Assembly: GCF_003574035.1 (NCBI RefSeq)
Contig: NZ_QWKY01000004.1
Location: 34,856-98,855, forward strand
Direction of reading: 5' to 3'
DNA length: 64,000 nt
From: Meiothermus hypogaeus
GTDB taxonomy: Bacteria > Deinococcota > Deinococci > Deinococcales > Thermaceae
In this document: positions 32,584-42,000 of the stretch, piece after piece
Layout of the letters: every line of letters starts with the position of its first letter
Numbering within the stretch: the first letter of the stretch is position 1
Position numbers and translations under genes: made by a program
The notes under the pieces: generated by a model
Seen by the model: the letters and a program-made list of their open reading frames with translations, nothing else
What the model was told of the DNA's origin: nothing
Database searches by the model: none

Positions 32584-35331
32584 GTGGAACTCGCAGGGGT
32601 GCTCATCTCCATCATTTGTACAACCTTGCTGATAGCAGCCCATAGTGGTCGGGAGCGCTGGGGAATAACACCATTCACCATGCTGGCCTCGACCATGGGT
32701 CTTATAGCGTTCTCGAGCGCTTTTTTTATGGATGTGTTGGGGCTTTACTCTGGCTTGTTGTTCACATTACAGGTAGGGCTTTTGCTGCTTGCTGCGCTGG
32801 ATGGCGAAAAACGCTGGCGGAGCACCCTGGCGGGCTTGTTGCTAATCAACGTGCTGGCCCTGGGTTTGCACACCTTGTTGCGTTTGCTGGACGTACCGGC
32901 TGTCCAGGTGGCCCAGGCCACAAGCACCGTCAACCTCCGCATGGGGGCGCAGGGGTTGGCCCTGCTGCTGGGGGGGCTGGTGGTCTGGTGGCTTTACCCC
33001 AGGCTGGTGGTGCGGAACCGGATACAGGCCCTGGTGGTAGCGCTGGGGGTCTTAAGCCTGCTCAATATCGGGCTCTTGTTCCTGTTGGCCCGCGAGGGGC
33101 TGGGAGAACTGGTGGCCGGCTTTTTGTTGCAGGCGGTGTTGACCGGGCCTTTGCTGGGGCTTTATCTGGAGGGATCTCGCCGCCAGATGCACACCAGACC
33201 CATCGAGACGGCCTACACAGCCCTCCTGAGTACCGTGGAAGCTTTGGCCAGGGGTTCTGAAGAGGAGCTCTGGCCCCGCCTGCTGGAATCGGCGGTGCGG
33301 GTGGTGCCAGGCGCCCAGGCCGGCAGCATTCGTCTGCGCCAGGGTTCAGATTTTGTCTTTGTGGCTCAGAAAGGCTTTGGCGAGGGCATCCTGGGGGTGC
33401 GTAGCAGCGAGTTAGAGGTCATAACCTGGCACGGCAACCCGGCAGCCTGGCGGCAGGGCCAACCCCGCATTGCCAACCATGCCGACATTCAGCGCATTTA
33501 TGCGGCTCACCAGGAGAACGAGCGACTGGCCAGCCAGCTCAACCAGGCCAGCCAGGATCTGGTGGCTCGCATTCGCTCCACCCTTTGTATGCCCATCTTG
33601 CTGGGAGGCGAGGTGGTGGCCGAGATCAATCTGGACGCCTTCCGGGATCGGGCTTTTAGCGAGCAGTCGGTGGAAGTGGCTCGCCAGTACGCTTTGCAGG
33701 TTACGGTGTTGCTGGCGGCCCACCGCCAGCAGGCCGAGCTCGAGGCCCGCATCCACGAGTTTGAAGTGATCGAGGCCCTCAGCGCAGCCTTGCGGGGCCT
33801 GAAGGGTACCGGCGAGATAACCAAGCGGCTGGTACGCGAGACCATCCGCCTGATGAACTCAGAACACGCGGCGCTGCTCCTAATTGAGCCGGACGGCAAA
33901 CACCTGCGCTGCTATGCGGCGGCGGGCTTTTTCCTGGAGATCAAAGACGTGCTGGTACCCCAGGGCCAGGGTCTTAGCTGGGCAGCGGTGGAAAGCCGGG
34001 CGCCTGTCTGGAGCCAGCAAGCCCATCTCGACAAGCGGGCCTTTGGTCCATTCAAAACACCCCGTCCGCCCTACTCGGAAATCGTGATGCCATTGTTCAG
34101 CTCCAAAGGACATCCCCTGGGAGTGCTGATTTCCGCTCGCAACGGTGCATACGCCTACCTGGATCGGGATTTGCGCTTGATGCAGGTTATTGCCAACATC
34201 GCCGCCAACACCTTGGAGCGGGTACGGGCCAACGAGAGCCTCGAGGCCGAGATTGCTGAAAAAACTGCCCTGCTGGAGCTATCGCAGATGCTGGGTGGCA
34301 ACGACGCCTCACTCCTGCCGTTGGCGTTGGACAAAATTCGCAGCATGGCCCAGGCCGATGCCGTAGCCCTGGGTATCCTGGAGGGAGATGCCTTTCGCAT
34401 CCGCTCGGTGGCCGGACACCTTAGGTCGGAAGCTATGCATCTTCTGCACACTCCCATTCCGCGTGAGCATCCCTTGGTACGCCTGGTGCAGCAAAAGGAG
34501 GTGTTTCATGTCGGCGATACGCTCAGCCACCCGTTGCTGAAGGTCTATGCCGAGGTGGGTATAAGGGGCCTTTACCTGATTGAGGTGGTGCGCGATCCGG
34601 AGCTCCAGGCCGGGCTGGCTTTTTTTCGCCTCGAGCCCAGCCAGGGTTGGAATGCCTCGGAAAATCGCTTGCTCAAGGGGGCCGCTCAGATTCTGGGAGC
34701 TTTGCTCTTGCGCCTGGAGCGCACCCGGCAGCTCGAGGCCGCCTACGATGGGGCCTTGCGGGCCATTGGTCTGGCCTTGGAGGCCCGCGACCGCGAAACC
34801 GCCGGCCACACCGACCGGGTGGCGGCTATGGCCGAGCAGTTGGGCCGTGCCTTAGGCATGAGCGAGACTGAGTTGCGCGATTTGCGCTGGGGGGCCTATC
34901 TGCACGATGTGGGCAAGCTCACCATCCCCGATGCCATCCTGCTCAAACCGGGCAAGCTCACCCCGGAAGAGTTCAGTACCATGAAAACCCATGCCCCTTT
35001 GGGTGATGACCTGGTACGCAACCTGCCCTTTGTACCACCTGCGGCCCGTCAGGTGGTGCGCCACCACCACGAACGCTGGGATGGGCGCGGCTACCCGGAT
35101 GGTCTGGCCGCCGAACACATTCCGCTACCGGCCCGCATTTTTGCCATCTGCGATGTGTTTGATGCGCTTTGCTCCGAGCGGCCTTACAAAGCCGCCATGC
35201 CGCCCGAAATGGCGGCCCAGGAGCTATGCCGCAGCGTCCACCACGGCCATCTGGATCGCCATCTGGTGGAGGTTTTCCTCAGAATCCAGGGGTTGGAAGA
35301 CGCCATGCGGGTCTCCCAGGCTGCCGACTGA
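32584..35331 (+). CDS. Membrane sensor with GAF domains and HD-GYP phosphodiesterase
   Basis: A 915-residue protein. The first 200 residues hold about seven membrane helices. Residues roughly 215-385, 395-545 and 560-715 look like three GAF or GAF-like domains. The C-terminal HD-GYP domain has HTDRV, HDVGK (His774) and HHERWDGRGYPDG (from residue 827), so its catalytic residues are intact. HD-GYP proteins hydrolyse cyclic di-GMP; this one likely senses a small ligand or redox state. It starts at GTG (VELAGVLIS) with a weak GAGG upstream. It could oppose the diguanylate cyclase at 3237. Confidence 0.9.
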   Translation: MELAGVLISIICTTLLIAAHSGRERWGITPFTMLASTMGLIAFSSAFFMDVLGLYSGLLFTLQVGLLLLAALDGEKRWRSTLAGLLLINVLALGLHTLLRLLDVPAVQVAQATSTVNLRMGAQGLALLLGGLVVWWLYPRLVVRNRIQALVVALGVLSLLNIGLLFLLAREGLGELVAGFLLQAVLTGPLLGLYLEGSRRQMHTRPIETAYTALLSTVEALARGSEEELWPRLLESAVRVVPGAQAGSIRLRQGSDFVFVAQKGFGEGILGVRSSELEVITWHGNPAAWRQGQPRIANHADIQRIYAAHQENERLASQLNQASQDLVARIRSTLCMPILLGGEVVAEINLDAFRDRAFSEQSVEVARQYALQVTVLLAAHRQQAELEARIHEFEVIEALSAALRGLKGTGEITKRLVRETIRLMNSEHAALLLIEPDGKHLRCYAAAGFFLEIKDVLVPQGQGLSWAAVESRAPVWSQQAHLDKRAFGPFKTPRPPYSEIVMPLFSSKGHPLGVLISARNGAYAYLDRDLRLMQVIANIAANTLERVRANESLEAEIAEKTALLELSQMLGGNDASLLPLALDKIRSMAQADAVALGILEGDAFRIRSVAGHLRSEAMHLLHTPIPREHPLVRLVQQKEVFHVGDTLSHPLLKVYAEVGIRGLYLIEVVRDPELQAGLAFFRLEPSQGWNASENRLLKGAAQILGALLLRLERTRQLEAAYDGALRAIGLALEARDRETAGHTDRVAAMAEQLGRALGMSETELRDLRWGAYLHDVGKLTIPDAILLKPGKLTPEEFSTMKTHAPLGDDLVRNLPFVPPAARQVVRHHHERWDGRGYPDGLAAEHIPLPARIFAICDVFDALCSERPYKAAMPPEMAAQELCRSVHHGHLDRHLVEVFLRIQGLEDAMRVSQAAD

Positions 35332-35398
35332 TGGGGGTGGGTTGCCCAGGGGAAAGCCCCAGCGTTATCGACATTACGCTCCACACGGCTTTTTGCGC

Positions 35399-35404
35399 TA
35401 TGAT
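35399..35404 (+). promoter_or_regulatory. -10 box for a leaderless SDR transcript
   Basis: TATGAT eight bases before the ATG at 35413, with no Shine-Dalgarno in between. Confidence 0.5.
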
Positions 35405-35412
35405 GGGGTTCA

Positions 35413-36132
35413 ATGGTCGAATTTTCACGAGATTTGTTGGGTCTGGAGCAGCGCATCGTAATGGTGACGGGGGCCGGGCGGGGCTTTGGGCGTTCGGTGG
35501 CCCGCTCCTATGCCCGCAATGGAGCCACGGTCATCACCGTAGACCCCGATGTGGAAATGGCCACCGCGATTGCCTCCGAGGTCGAGCAGTTGGGGGCTAC
35601 GGCCATTCCCATCCGAGGGGATATGTCGGTGGTGCTCGACGTGATGAATACCTTCGAGAAAATCGAAGAGCTGTTTGGGATGCTCGACGGGATTGTGCAC
35701 GTCACCAGCGCCGAGAGCAAAACCCCCTTTGTGGAGCTCCTGGAGGGGGAGTGGTACGACCTGCTCAATGCCGACGTGAAGTCCAGCCTGTACGTATTGC
35801 AGCAGGGCCTTCGCTACCTGAGCGGCGGGGGCTTTGTAACGCTGGTATTGCCCCCCTTGCAACGAGAGCAGCCCCATGTGGCGGCGATTCGCGGGGCGGT
35901 GGCCGGTTTGATTGAAGGGGCCACCCGCATTTTCCCCACCAACGTGCGGGTTAATGGGGTCATCCCCAGCCGCGATCCCGTAGGCGAGGAGCACGACCGA
36001 TCCCTGGTGCGGGTGGCGGTGGCCCTGGGCTCGATGGTTTCGGAGGGGGTACGGGGCCAGCTTTTAGAGGTTTTGCTCCCCGAACCGCCGCACCAGCCGG
36101 AAATCTATGACCTGCTGAGGGAACTACCGTGA
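35413..36132 (+). CDS. SDR-family protein lacking the catalytic tetrad
   Basis: A 239-residue Rossmann-fold protein. The cofactor loop TGAGRGFGRSVA and Asp in DPDVEMA are kept, so it probably binds NAD(H). At the position of the catalytic YxxxK (normally YSASK before AAVAGL) it reads VAAIR before GAVAGL, so both Tyr and Lys are replaced, and the preceding Ser region (FVTLVLPP) also lacks Ser. It is therefore likely a pseudo-enzyme or redox sensor. It lies directly upstream of nrdR on the same strand (73-bp gap). Confidence 0.8.
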   Translation: MVEFSRDLLGLEQRIVMVTGAGRGFGRSVARSYARNGATVITVDPDVEMATAIASEVEQLGATAIPIRGDMSVVLDVMNTFEKIEELFGMLDGIVHVTSAESKTPFVELLEGEWYDLLNADVKSSLYVLQQGLRYLSGGGFVTLVLPPLQREQPHVAAIRGAVAGLIEGATRIFPTNVRVNGVIPSRDPVGEEHDRSLVRVAVALGSMVSEGVRGQLLEVLLPEPPHQPEIYDLLRELP

Positions 36133-36205
36133 AAGGAATTTCAAAGGCCTGGCAGGTGATAATTATTTGGCCTTCGACCTTCGTCCTTAGACTCTCGACC
36201 GTTTT

Positions 36206-36730
36206 ATGAACTGCCCATTTTGTGGAAACCCCGATAGCCGCGTGCTGGATTCCCGTCCTTCCGACGAGGGTTCGGTCATTCGCCGCCGCCGGGAGTGCCC
36301 TGCCTGTAAACGTCGCTTTACCACCTACGAGCGGGCCCAGGTGGAGCCCTTGCTGGTTATTAAGCGCTCCGGGCGCAAGGAGACCTTCGACCCCAACAAA
36401 CTGCTGCGCGGCCTGAGCCTGGCCGCCCAGAAGCGCCCCATTGACCCCGAGGTCTTGCAGGAGTTTGCCTTTGGCTTCGAGGACACGGTCAAGGAAATGG
36501 AGATTACCTCCGAGGAAATCGGGCTGCGTTCCTTGGCTTTTTTGAAGGAGTTAGACCCGGTGGCCTATATCCGCTTCGCCTCGGTCTACCGCGAGTTTGA
36601 CAGCCTGGAAAACTTTATCGAGGAAGTGCGCAAGCTTGACCGTAAACCTGGCAAGGGTAAGAAAGCGCAAAAGATGGAAGAGGAGGACGAACTCAATCTG
36701 GCAGACGAGGTCAAACTGGGAACGGTTTGA
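36206..36730 (+). CDS. nrdR: Transcriptional repressor NrdR
   Basis: A 174-residue regulator of ribonucleotide reductase genes. N-terminal zinc ribbon (MNCPFCGNPDSRVLDSRPSD ... CPACKRRFTTYER) and an ATP-cone (LLVIKRSGRKETFDPNKLL). NrdR is normally about 150 residues; the last 25 are a charged tail (KKAQKMEEEDELNL). It represses nrd operons when dATP is high. No nrd genes lie in the window. Confidence 0.94.
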   Translation: MNCPFCGNPDSRVLDSRPSDEGSVIRRRRECPACKRRFTTYERAQVEPLLVIKRSGRKETFDPNKLLRGLSLAAQKRPIDPEVLQEFAFGFEDTVKEMEITSEEIGLRSLAFLKELDPVAYIRFASVYREFDSLENFIEEVRKLDRKPGKGKKAQKMEEEDELNLADEVKLGTV

Positions 36731-36742
36731 ACAAATCGCGGT

Positions 36743-36819
36743 TCCCACCAATACGACGCACACGGAGCGTCGTACTGTAGTCGTTACGGCAAAAACCGCC
36801 GTACCGACTATTCGTGGGA
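36743..36819. other. Three-way-junction palindromic element
   Basis: An outer stem TCCCAC (36743-36748)/GTGGGA (36814-36819), extended by AA/TT after a mismatch, encloses two hairpins: TACGACGC/GCGTCGTA (36752-36774, perfect) and GTCGTTACGGC/GCCGTACCGAC (36780-36808, one mismatch). It lies between nrdR and the reductase gene. It could be a structured RNA or a small mobile palindrome. A further GCCGC-AAAA-GGCGG hairpin at about 36853-36868 may be the nrdR terminator. Confidence 0.55.
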
Positions 36820-36978
36820 GGCCGCTCTGGAAGCAGTAAGCGAGTCTTGCAAGGGCCGCAAAAGGCGGTTGATTTTGTTCAGGTACGCTCATCCCTTCGG
36901 TCATGGGATATGATTTGCGCTGTCTGTGCGGGGCCGACCCGCCACCGTATTCCACAAGCAGGCCGGAGGATGTTAGGA

Positions 36979-38340
36979 ATGGCAAACCAGTTCGACGCAA
37001 ACCGACCCCTGCGGGTCGCGGTCATCGGTTCGGGGCCTTCGGGCATTTATGCTGCCGAAGCCCTGATCAAGCAGAGCGAAACCCCTGTCTCGGTAGATGT
37101 GTTTGACCGACTGCCCACCCCCTATGGGCTGGTGCGCTATGGGGTGGCTCCCGACCACCAGACCATTAAGTCGGTCACCAAGGTGATGCAGAAGGTGTTG
37201 CAAGACCCCCGGGTGCGCTTTTGGGGCAATGTCGAGTTTGGTCGCGACCTGACCCTGGGTGACCTGCGTCGGCATTACGATGCGGTGGTGTATACGGTGG
37301 GGGCCTCGAGCGACCGCCATCTGGGCATCCCCGGCGAAGACCTGCCGGGGAGCCTCTCGGCCACCGAGTTTGTGGCCTGGTACAACGGCCACCCCGACTA
37401 CCAGAACCTGCCCATTCGCCTCGACATGCGCGGGGTAGCGGTGGTGGGGATGGGCAACGTGGCGGTAGATGTGACCCGCATCCTGGCCAAGTCGGCAGAT
37501 GAATTGCGCACCACCGACATCGCCGACCACGCCCTGCCGGTGCTGGCCCAGAGCCAGGTTACCGACATCTACATGCTGGGCCGCCGGGGCCCGGCCCAGG
37601 CCAAGTTCACCACCAAGGAGCTACGCGAACTAGGCGAGCTGCACAACGCCGATATTGTGGTCAGGCCGGAGGAACTCGAGCTCGACGAAAAAAGTGCCGC
37701 CTCCATTGCGGGCGAACCTGCCCTTCAGAAGAACCTGGAAATTCTGCGAGAGTTTGCGGCTAGGCCGCTTACGGGCAAGCCCCGTCGGGTGCACATCCGC
37801 TTTTTGGTCTCGCCGGTGGCGATTCTGGGCGAGGGCCGAGTGCAGAAGATTCGCCTGGAGAAAAACTGCCTGGACGAAAACCTGAACGCGGTGGGTACGG
37901 GGGTGTTCGAGGAGCTCGAGGTGGGGATGGTGCTGCGCTCGGTGGGCTACAAGGGCGTGCCCCTGCCTGAGGTGCCCTTCGACAGCCGCAAAGGGGTTAT
38001 TCCCAACCAGGCCGGGCGGGTGCTGCGCGAAGGCCAGGTGGCGGCAGGGGAATACACGGCGGGCTGGATCAAGCGCGGCCCCAGTGGGGTGATTGGTACC
38101 AACAAAGCCTGCGCTACCGAGACGGTAAAACTGTTGCTGGAGGATGCCCCCCACCTGTCGCTGGCCCCTGACCCCGACCCCGAGGCCATCCCGCGGCTCC
38201 TCAGGGAGCGGGGGGTGCACTACGTGACCCTCGAGCACTGGCTGCGCCTGGACGCCCACGAAACCGCGCTGGGACAAGCCCAGGGCCGGCCACGGGTCAA
38301 GGTGACCAGTGTGGAGAAGATGCTCGAGGTGGTGGGCTGA
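36979..38340 (+). CDS. Ferredoxin/adrenodoxin-type NADP reductase
   Basis: A 453-residue FAD enzyme of the adrenodoxin reductase/FprA group. FAD loop VAVIGSGPSGIYAAEAL; NADP loop GVAVVGMGNVAVDVTRIL; conserved YGLVRYGVAPDHQ, YTVGASSDRHLGIPGEDLPG and C-terminal AGWIKRGPSGVIGTNK. It moves electrons between NADPH and ferredoxin; the 7Fe ferredoxin at 6806 is a plausible partner. Start chosen at the ATG ten bases after GGAGG; an ATG three codons upstream is too close to it. Confidence 0.92.
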   Translation: MANQFDANRPLRVAVIGSGPSGIYAAEALIKQSETPVSVDVFDRLPTPYGLVRYGVAPDHQTIKSVTKVMQKVLQDPRVRFWGNVEFGRDLTLGDLRRHYDAVVYTVGASSDRHLGIPGEDLPGSLSATEFVAWYNGHPDYQNLPIRLDMRGVAVVGMGNVAVDVTRILAKSADELRTTDIADHALPVLAQSQVTDIYMLGRRGPAQAKFTTKELRELGELHNADIVVRPEELELDEKSAASIAGEPALQKNLEILREFAARPLTGKPRRVHIRFLVSPVAILGEGRVQKIRLEKNCLDENLNAVGTGVFEELEVGMVLRSVGYKGVPLPEVPFDSRKGVIPNQAGRVLREGQVAAGEYTAGWIKRGPSGVIGTNKACATETVKLLLEDAPHLSLAPDPDPEAIPRLLRERGVHYVTLEHWLRLDAHETALGQAQGRPRVKVTSVEKMLEVVG

Positions 38341-38397
38341 AAGCCGATAGCCGATGGCCCGCTATTTGACCGAAGCCGATGGGGTATTGAAGGGCCT

Positions 38398-38997
38398 TTA
38401 CCGCCGGAGTCGGCTGGTCCAGCGGTAGGCGGTGGCCATCGCCCGGCGAAGGGTTTCCCGGTCGGGTGGGGCTGCCAAGAGCCGCTCGAGCTCGGCCTCG
38501 GTAATGGGCTCGAGCGGTCTGGCGGTAGGCTCTTCTCCGGCAAAACGCAAGGCCATTCCCTCGGCTTTCCAGCGCGGCCAGCCCGCGGGCTGGGCCAGGT
38601 GAAAGAGTTCGTGGCGCAGGGTGCCTTCCAGGGTTCCCCGCTCCAAAAGAATCCGCAGGCGCTGGGTGTCAATCTGGTGCGTACTGCGATTAGCGGCGGC
38701 CAGTACAAACCACGGCAGCCGTGTCGAGGCGGTGTAGGACGCCAGGCTGGGGTGGATGACCACCCGAACTTGCGGCGGTAATGAATAACCGGCAGTCTGT
38801 AAATCCCGGCGGGCCTTTTGCAAAACCCGGAAGACCTCACTTAGGTGCCGTGTGTCGGCGTTTTGGGCCCACCGCACCACAAAACCCGGGGCCTGTGCGC
38901 TCTTCCAGGCCTGCGCCCCGGCGGGGGAGATGAAGGCCAGCGCCAGCACCAACAGGTAAGGGAAAAAAAAGAGCGTCTGGGAGAAGCGAGGGTGCAT
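38398..38997 (-). CDS. Secreted HExxH metallopeptidase (peptidase-MA-like)
   Basis: A 199-residue exported protein. Signal peptide (FFFPYLLVLALAFISPAGAQA) and a gluzincin core LRHELFHLAQPAGWPRWKAE (HELFH, with the likely third ligand Glu in AEGMA). The N-terminal part APGFVVRWAQNADTRHL with VRVVIHPS is typical of peptidase-MA-like proteins. Last gene of the alpha-2-macroglobulin operon, 22 bp behind it, so it probably works in the same compartment. The substrate is unknown. Confidence 0.8.
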   Translation of the reverse strand: MHPRFSQTLFFFPYLLVLALAFISPAGAQAWKSAQAPGFVVRWAQNADTRHLSEVFRVLQKARRDLQTAGYSLPPQVRVVIHPSLASYTASTRLPWFVLAAANRSTHQIDTQRLRILLERGTLEGTLRHELFHLAQPAGWPRWKAEGMALRFAGEEPTARPLEPITEAELERLLAAPPDRETLRRAMATAYRWTSRLRR

Positions 38998-39019
38998 AAG
39001 CCTTTTTCTCCCCGCTCCA

Positions 39020-42000
39020 TTACTCCCTTACCTGCACCTGCCGCACCGTGCCCACCCCCCGCACCTCCGGCTCGTACATCATCCAGGCCAGGGTCGGTAG
39101 CGCAGTGAAACTGCCGGGGGTCTCGGCCCGTAGGACGTAGGTAAAGGTCACGGGGCCACTCAAGTAGCTAAAGAAGAACTCCACCTGCCGGTCGCGGATC
39201 TCCCGTCCGTCAAACCAGTAGTTCCAGCCGTAGTAGTCGTCGCCAAAGCGCGAGCGCACCCCGGCAATGCGGAAGGAGTCGTCGTTTTCCACCACAGCCA
39301 GGCCTGCCGGGGTAGGCTCCTCCACCACCACATAGCGCACCGCGCCTTGCTCGGGGCGCACCGTCAGGGTCACGACCACCAGCTCGCCCACCTTGAGCGG
39401 GCCACTGAGCGGGCTGCGGTCGTAGACAAAGCGCTCGGCCTTGGTGTCGTAGCGGGGGGTGAGTTTCTCGTAGGTGCGGGCCACCCGCAGGCCTTTGGCC
39501 TCGGGTTGCAGGTAGGCCCGCTCCTCGAAGTAGCCCACACTGCCGCTCAGGTATAGCCGGTTATTGCTAATAACCTCTACTTCGTTTGCGCCCACCCGCA
39601 AGCCTTCCAGGGCCAGCTCGGCGCCTTTGGCCGGAACCCTGAGGGTCTGGGTTTGCCCGTTGACCGAGACCTGCACCTCCTGCTCGCCGGGTTGCTCACC
39701 GGAGGCTTTGGCCAGGGCCAGCGCGGCCACCACCACGGCGGCGGTGTCCTTGGTGGAGATCCAGCGGGCGCCTTTGCGCTCCTGCATCAGCCAGTTCACA
39801 ATTTTTGCAATGGCCGGGTGGTTTGGGCGCAGTTTGGCCAGGGCTTCCAGACCCCGGGCGGTGGCCTCGAGGCGGTCGTCGTTCCAGGCAAAGCGCGGGG
39901 CCCGCACCTCCCAGTAGGCGCTGCGCTCGCGTTCGGTCAGCTTGGTCAGCAGGCCATCCAGGGCCCGCTCGGCCTGGGTTCGGTTGCCGTTCTGCTGGTA
40001 GGCCAGCACGATTAGCGCGTGGCCATAGGGGGTGAGGTCGCGTCGGGTCAGGTAATCTTGCAGGTAGCCCAGATCCAAAGGCTGGACAGACTGGAAAGCG
40101 GTGCGATTGAGCAGGGGACGACCCGCTTGTAATACGCCCGGTCGCCAGCCCTGGGGCATGTAGCGGGGCCCGGCCAGGGCAAAGGCATAGGCGGCGTAGG
40201 CCACTGCGTCGGCGGCGTAGGTGCTGGCGTCGGGCCGGTTCAGGGTTTTGAGCAGGTACTGTACACCCCTCCTGAGCGCGTCTTCGCGTACCCGATAACC
40301 GGCCTGCTGGGCCTGCAACAGCCCCGAAAGCACATACGAAGAGATATAGACCGAGGAGGCGTCGTTTTGCCAGAAGCCCCAGCCGCCGTCCTCGTGCTGG
40401 AAGTCGTAGAGGCGCTTGAGCCCGGCGGCCACAAAGTCGTCGAGGTTCGCGGCCAGGTTTTCAGGCAACTGGGCGAAGTCGCCTGCCTGCTTGGCCAGCA
40501 CGCTGGGCAGGAAGCGGCTCATGGTTTGCTCGGAGCAGCCGTAGGGGTAACCGGCCAGATACCCCAGGGCCGGGGTGACGGCAGCGGCCAGCGAGGGGGT
40601 CAGGTAGAGCTTGCCCTGGGTCTGGCTGAGGTCGGTGCTGGGCGGCAGGGTAAACTTCCAGCGCTCGCCCGACTGAGAGGCCCAGCCCAGCTCTTCCTTG
40701 AGCCCTTTGGGGAAGATGGAGAGCCGGGTGCGCAGGGCGTCTGAAGCGGCGGGGGTGAGGGCCGAGGCCTGCAGGGTGACGGTACCGCTCTGGTCGGCCC
40801 GCACCCGGTAGCCGGCAGCCGCCCGGCCTCCGGCGGGAAGCTGGGCCAGGGTGGTGGGGGGGGTGAGCAGACTGATGTTGGTGGCCTCGAGGCGCAGCTG
40901 GCCCGCCTGGTTTTCTGCCAGGTTGTTCTGTCCAATCACCCGCAAGGTGGCCTCGTCGCCCCGAACCAGGAAGCGCGGGGTGCTGAGGCGGGCAATCACC
41001 GGCAGGGTGGTGGTGACGGTCTGGGTGGCCTGCCCCACGGTATCCGAGAGCGAGATGGCCCTGGCGGTCAGGCGCCACTGGGTCAGGTTGTCGGGAAAGC
41101 GAGCTTCCACGGTGGCCTCGCCCTGTTCGTTGGTCTCCACACTGGGCAGCCACAGGATGGTATCGCGGAAGTCTTCGCGTACCCTGGGCTGGGCCAGGGC
41201 CTCTTTGGACTGCCCGAAGACAGCCTTGTCCATGGGGGCCCGGGCTGCCGTGCTATAAGCAGGCGCCACGTTGCCAAAGTAGTAGCCCCCTGCGGTTTGG
41301 GTGCCCACCACATTGCTTTTCAGGCCCCAGAAGAAGCCGCGTATGTCCGGGGATTTCTCGGGGCGCACCAGGTAGATGGCCTCGTCTACCAGCCCCACCG
41401 TCACCTGGCTTTTCACCGGGCGGCCCTGGGGGTCGGCTACTTTGAGCCGGTAGGTCGCGGTCTCGCCGGGCTTGTAGGTGGTTTTGTCCGAAGTGATGGC
41501 CACATTCAGGAATTTCTCACTTGGGGGAAGTAAAAAGCCCGCCACCTCGCTGTAGTACTCCCCCTGGCCCAGGATGGTGACCGAGAGGTAGCCGTTGGGG
41601 GCCATCTGGGGGGTGAGCTTTAGTTCGTAGGTAAAGGTGGAGCCCTGGAAGCGTACAATCTCCGGCTTGGCAATGCGCTCGCCTTCCAGGTTCACCAGGG
41701 CCCAGCCGTCCGAAACCGGCGACTGCACCACGAAGCGGGCCGTCTCGCCCACCCTGTACTCGGGCTTGTCCACGGTAATCTTCAGGCTCTTGTAGTCCCA
41801 GAACCAGTACGAACCATCCGAGACCCAGACCCAGTCCAGGGCCTGGGTGGCCCGCCCGGCCCCGTCGCGGGCCTCCACCGTAAGGGCATAGGAGCCTTGT
41901 TTGGGCAGTTTGAGGCGTACCGTGGCCTGGCCCCTGGCGTCGGTGCGCCCTTGTACGCGCAGGGTGCGCTCGCGCTGCTCGCCCTGGCCCCGCACCCAGT

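Noticed and set aside
32350..32643. 97-residue minus-strand ORF upstream of the small leader ORF
   Set aside because: Composition is not protein-like, no Shine-Dalgarno, and it overlaps the start of the GAF/HD-GYP gene and the leader promoter.
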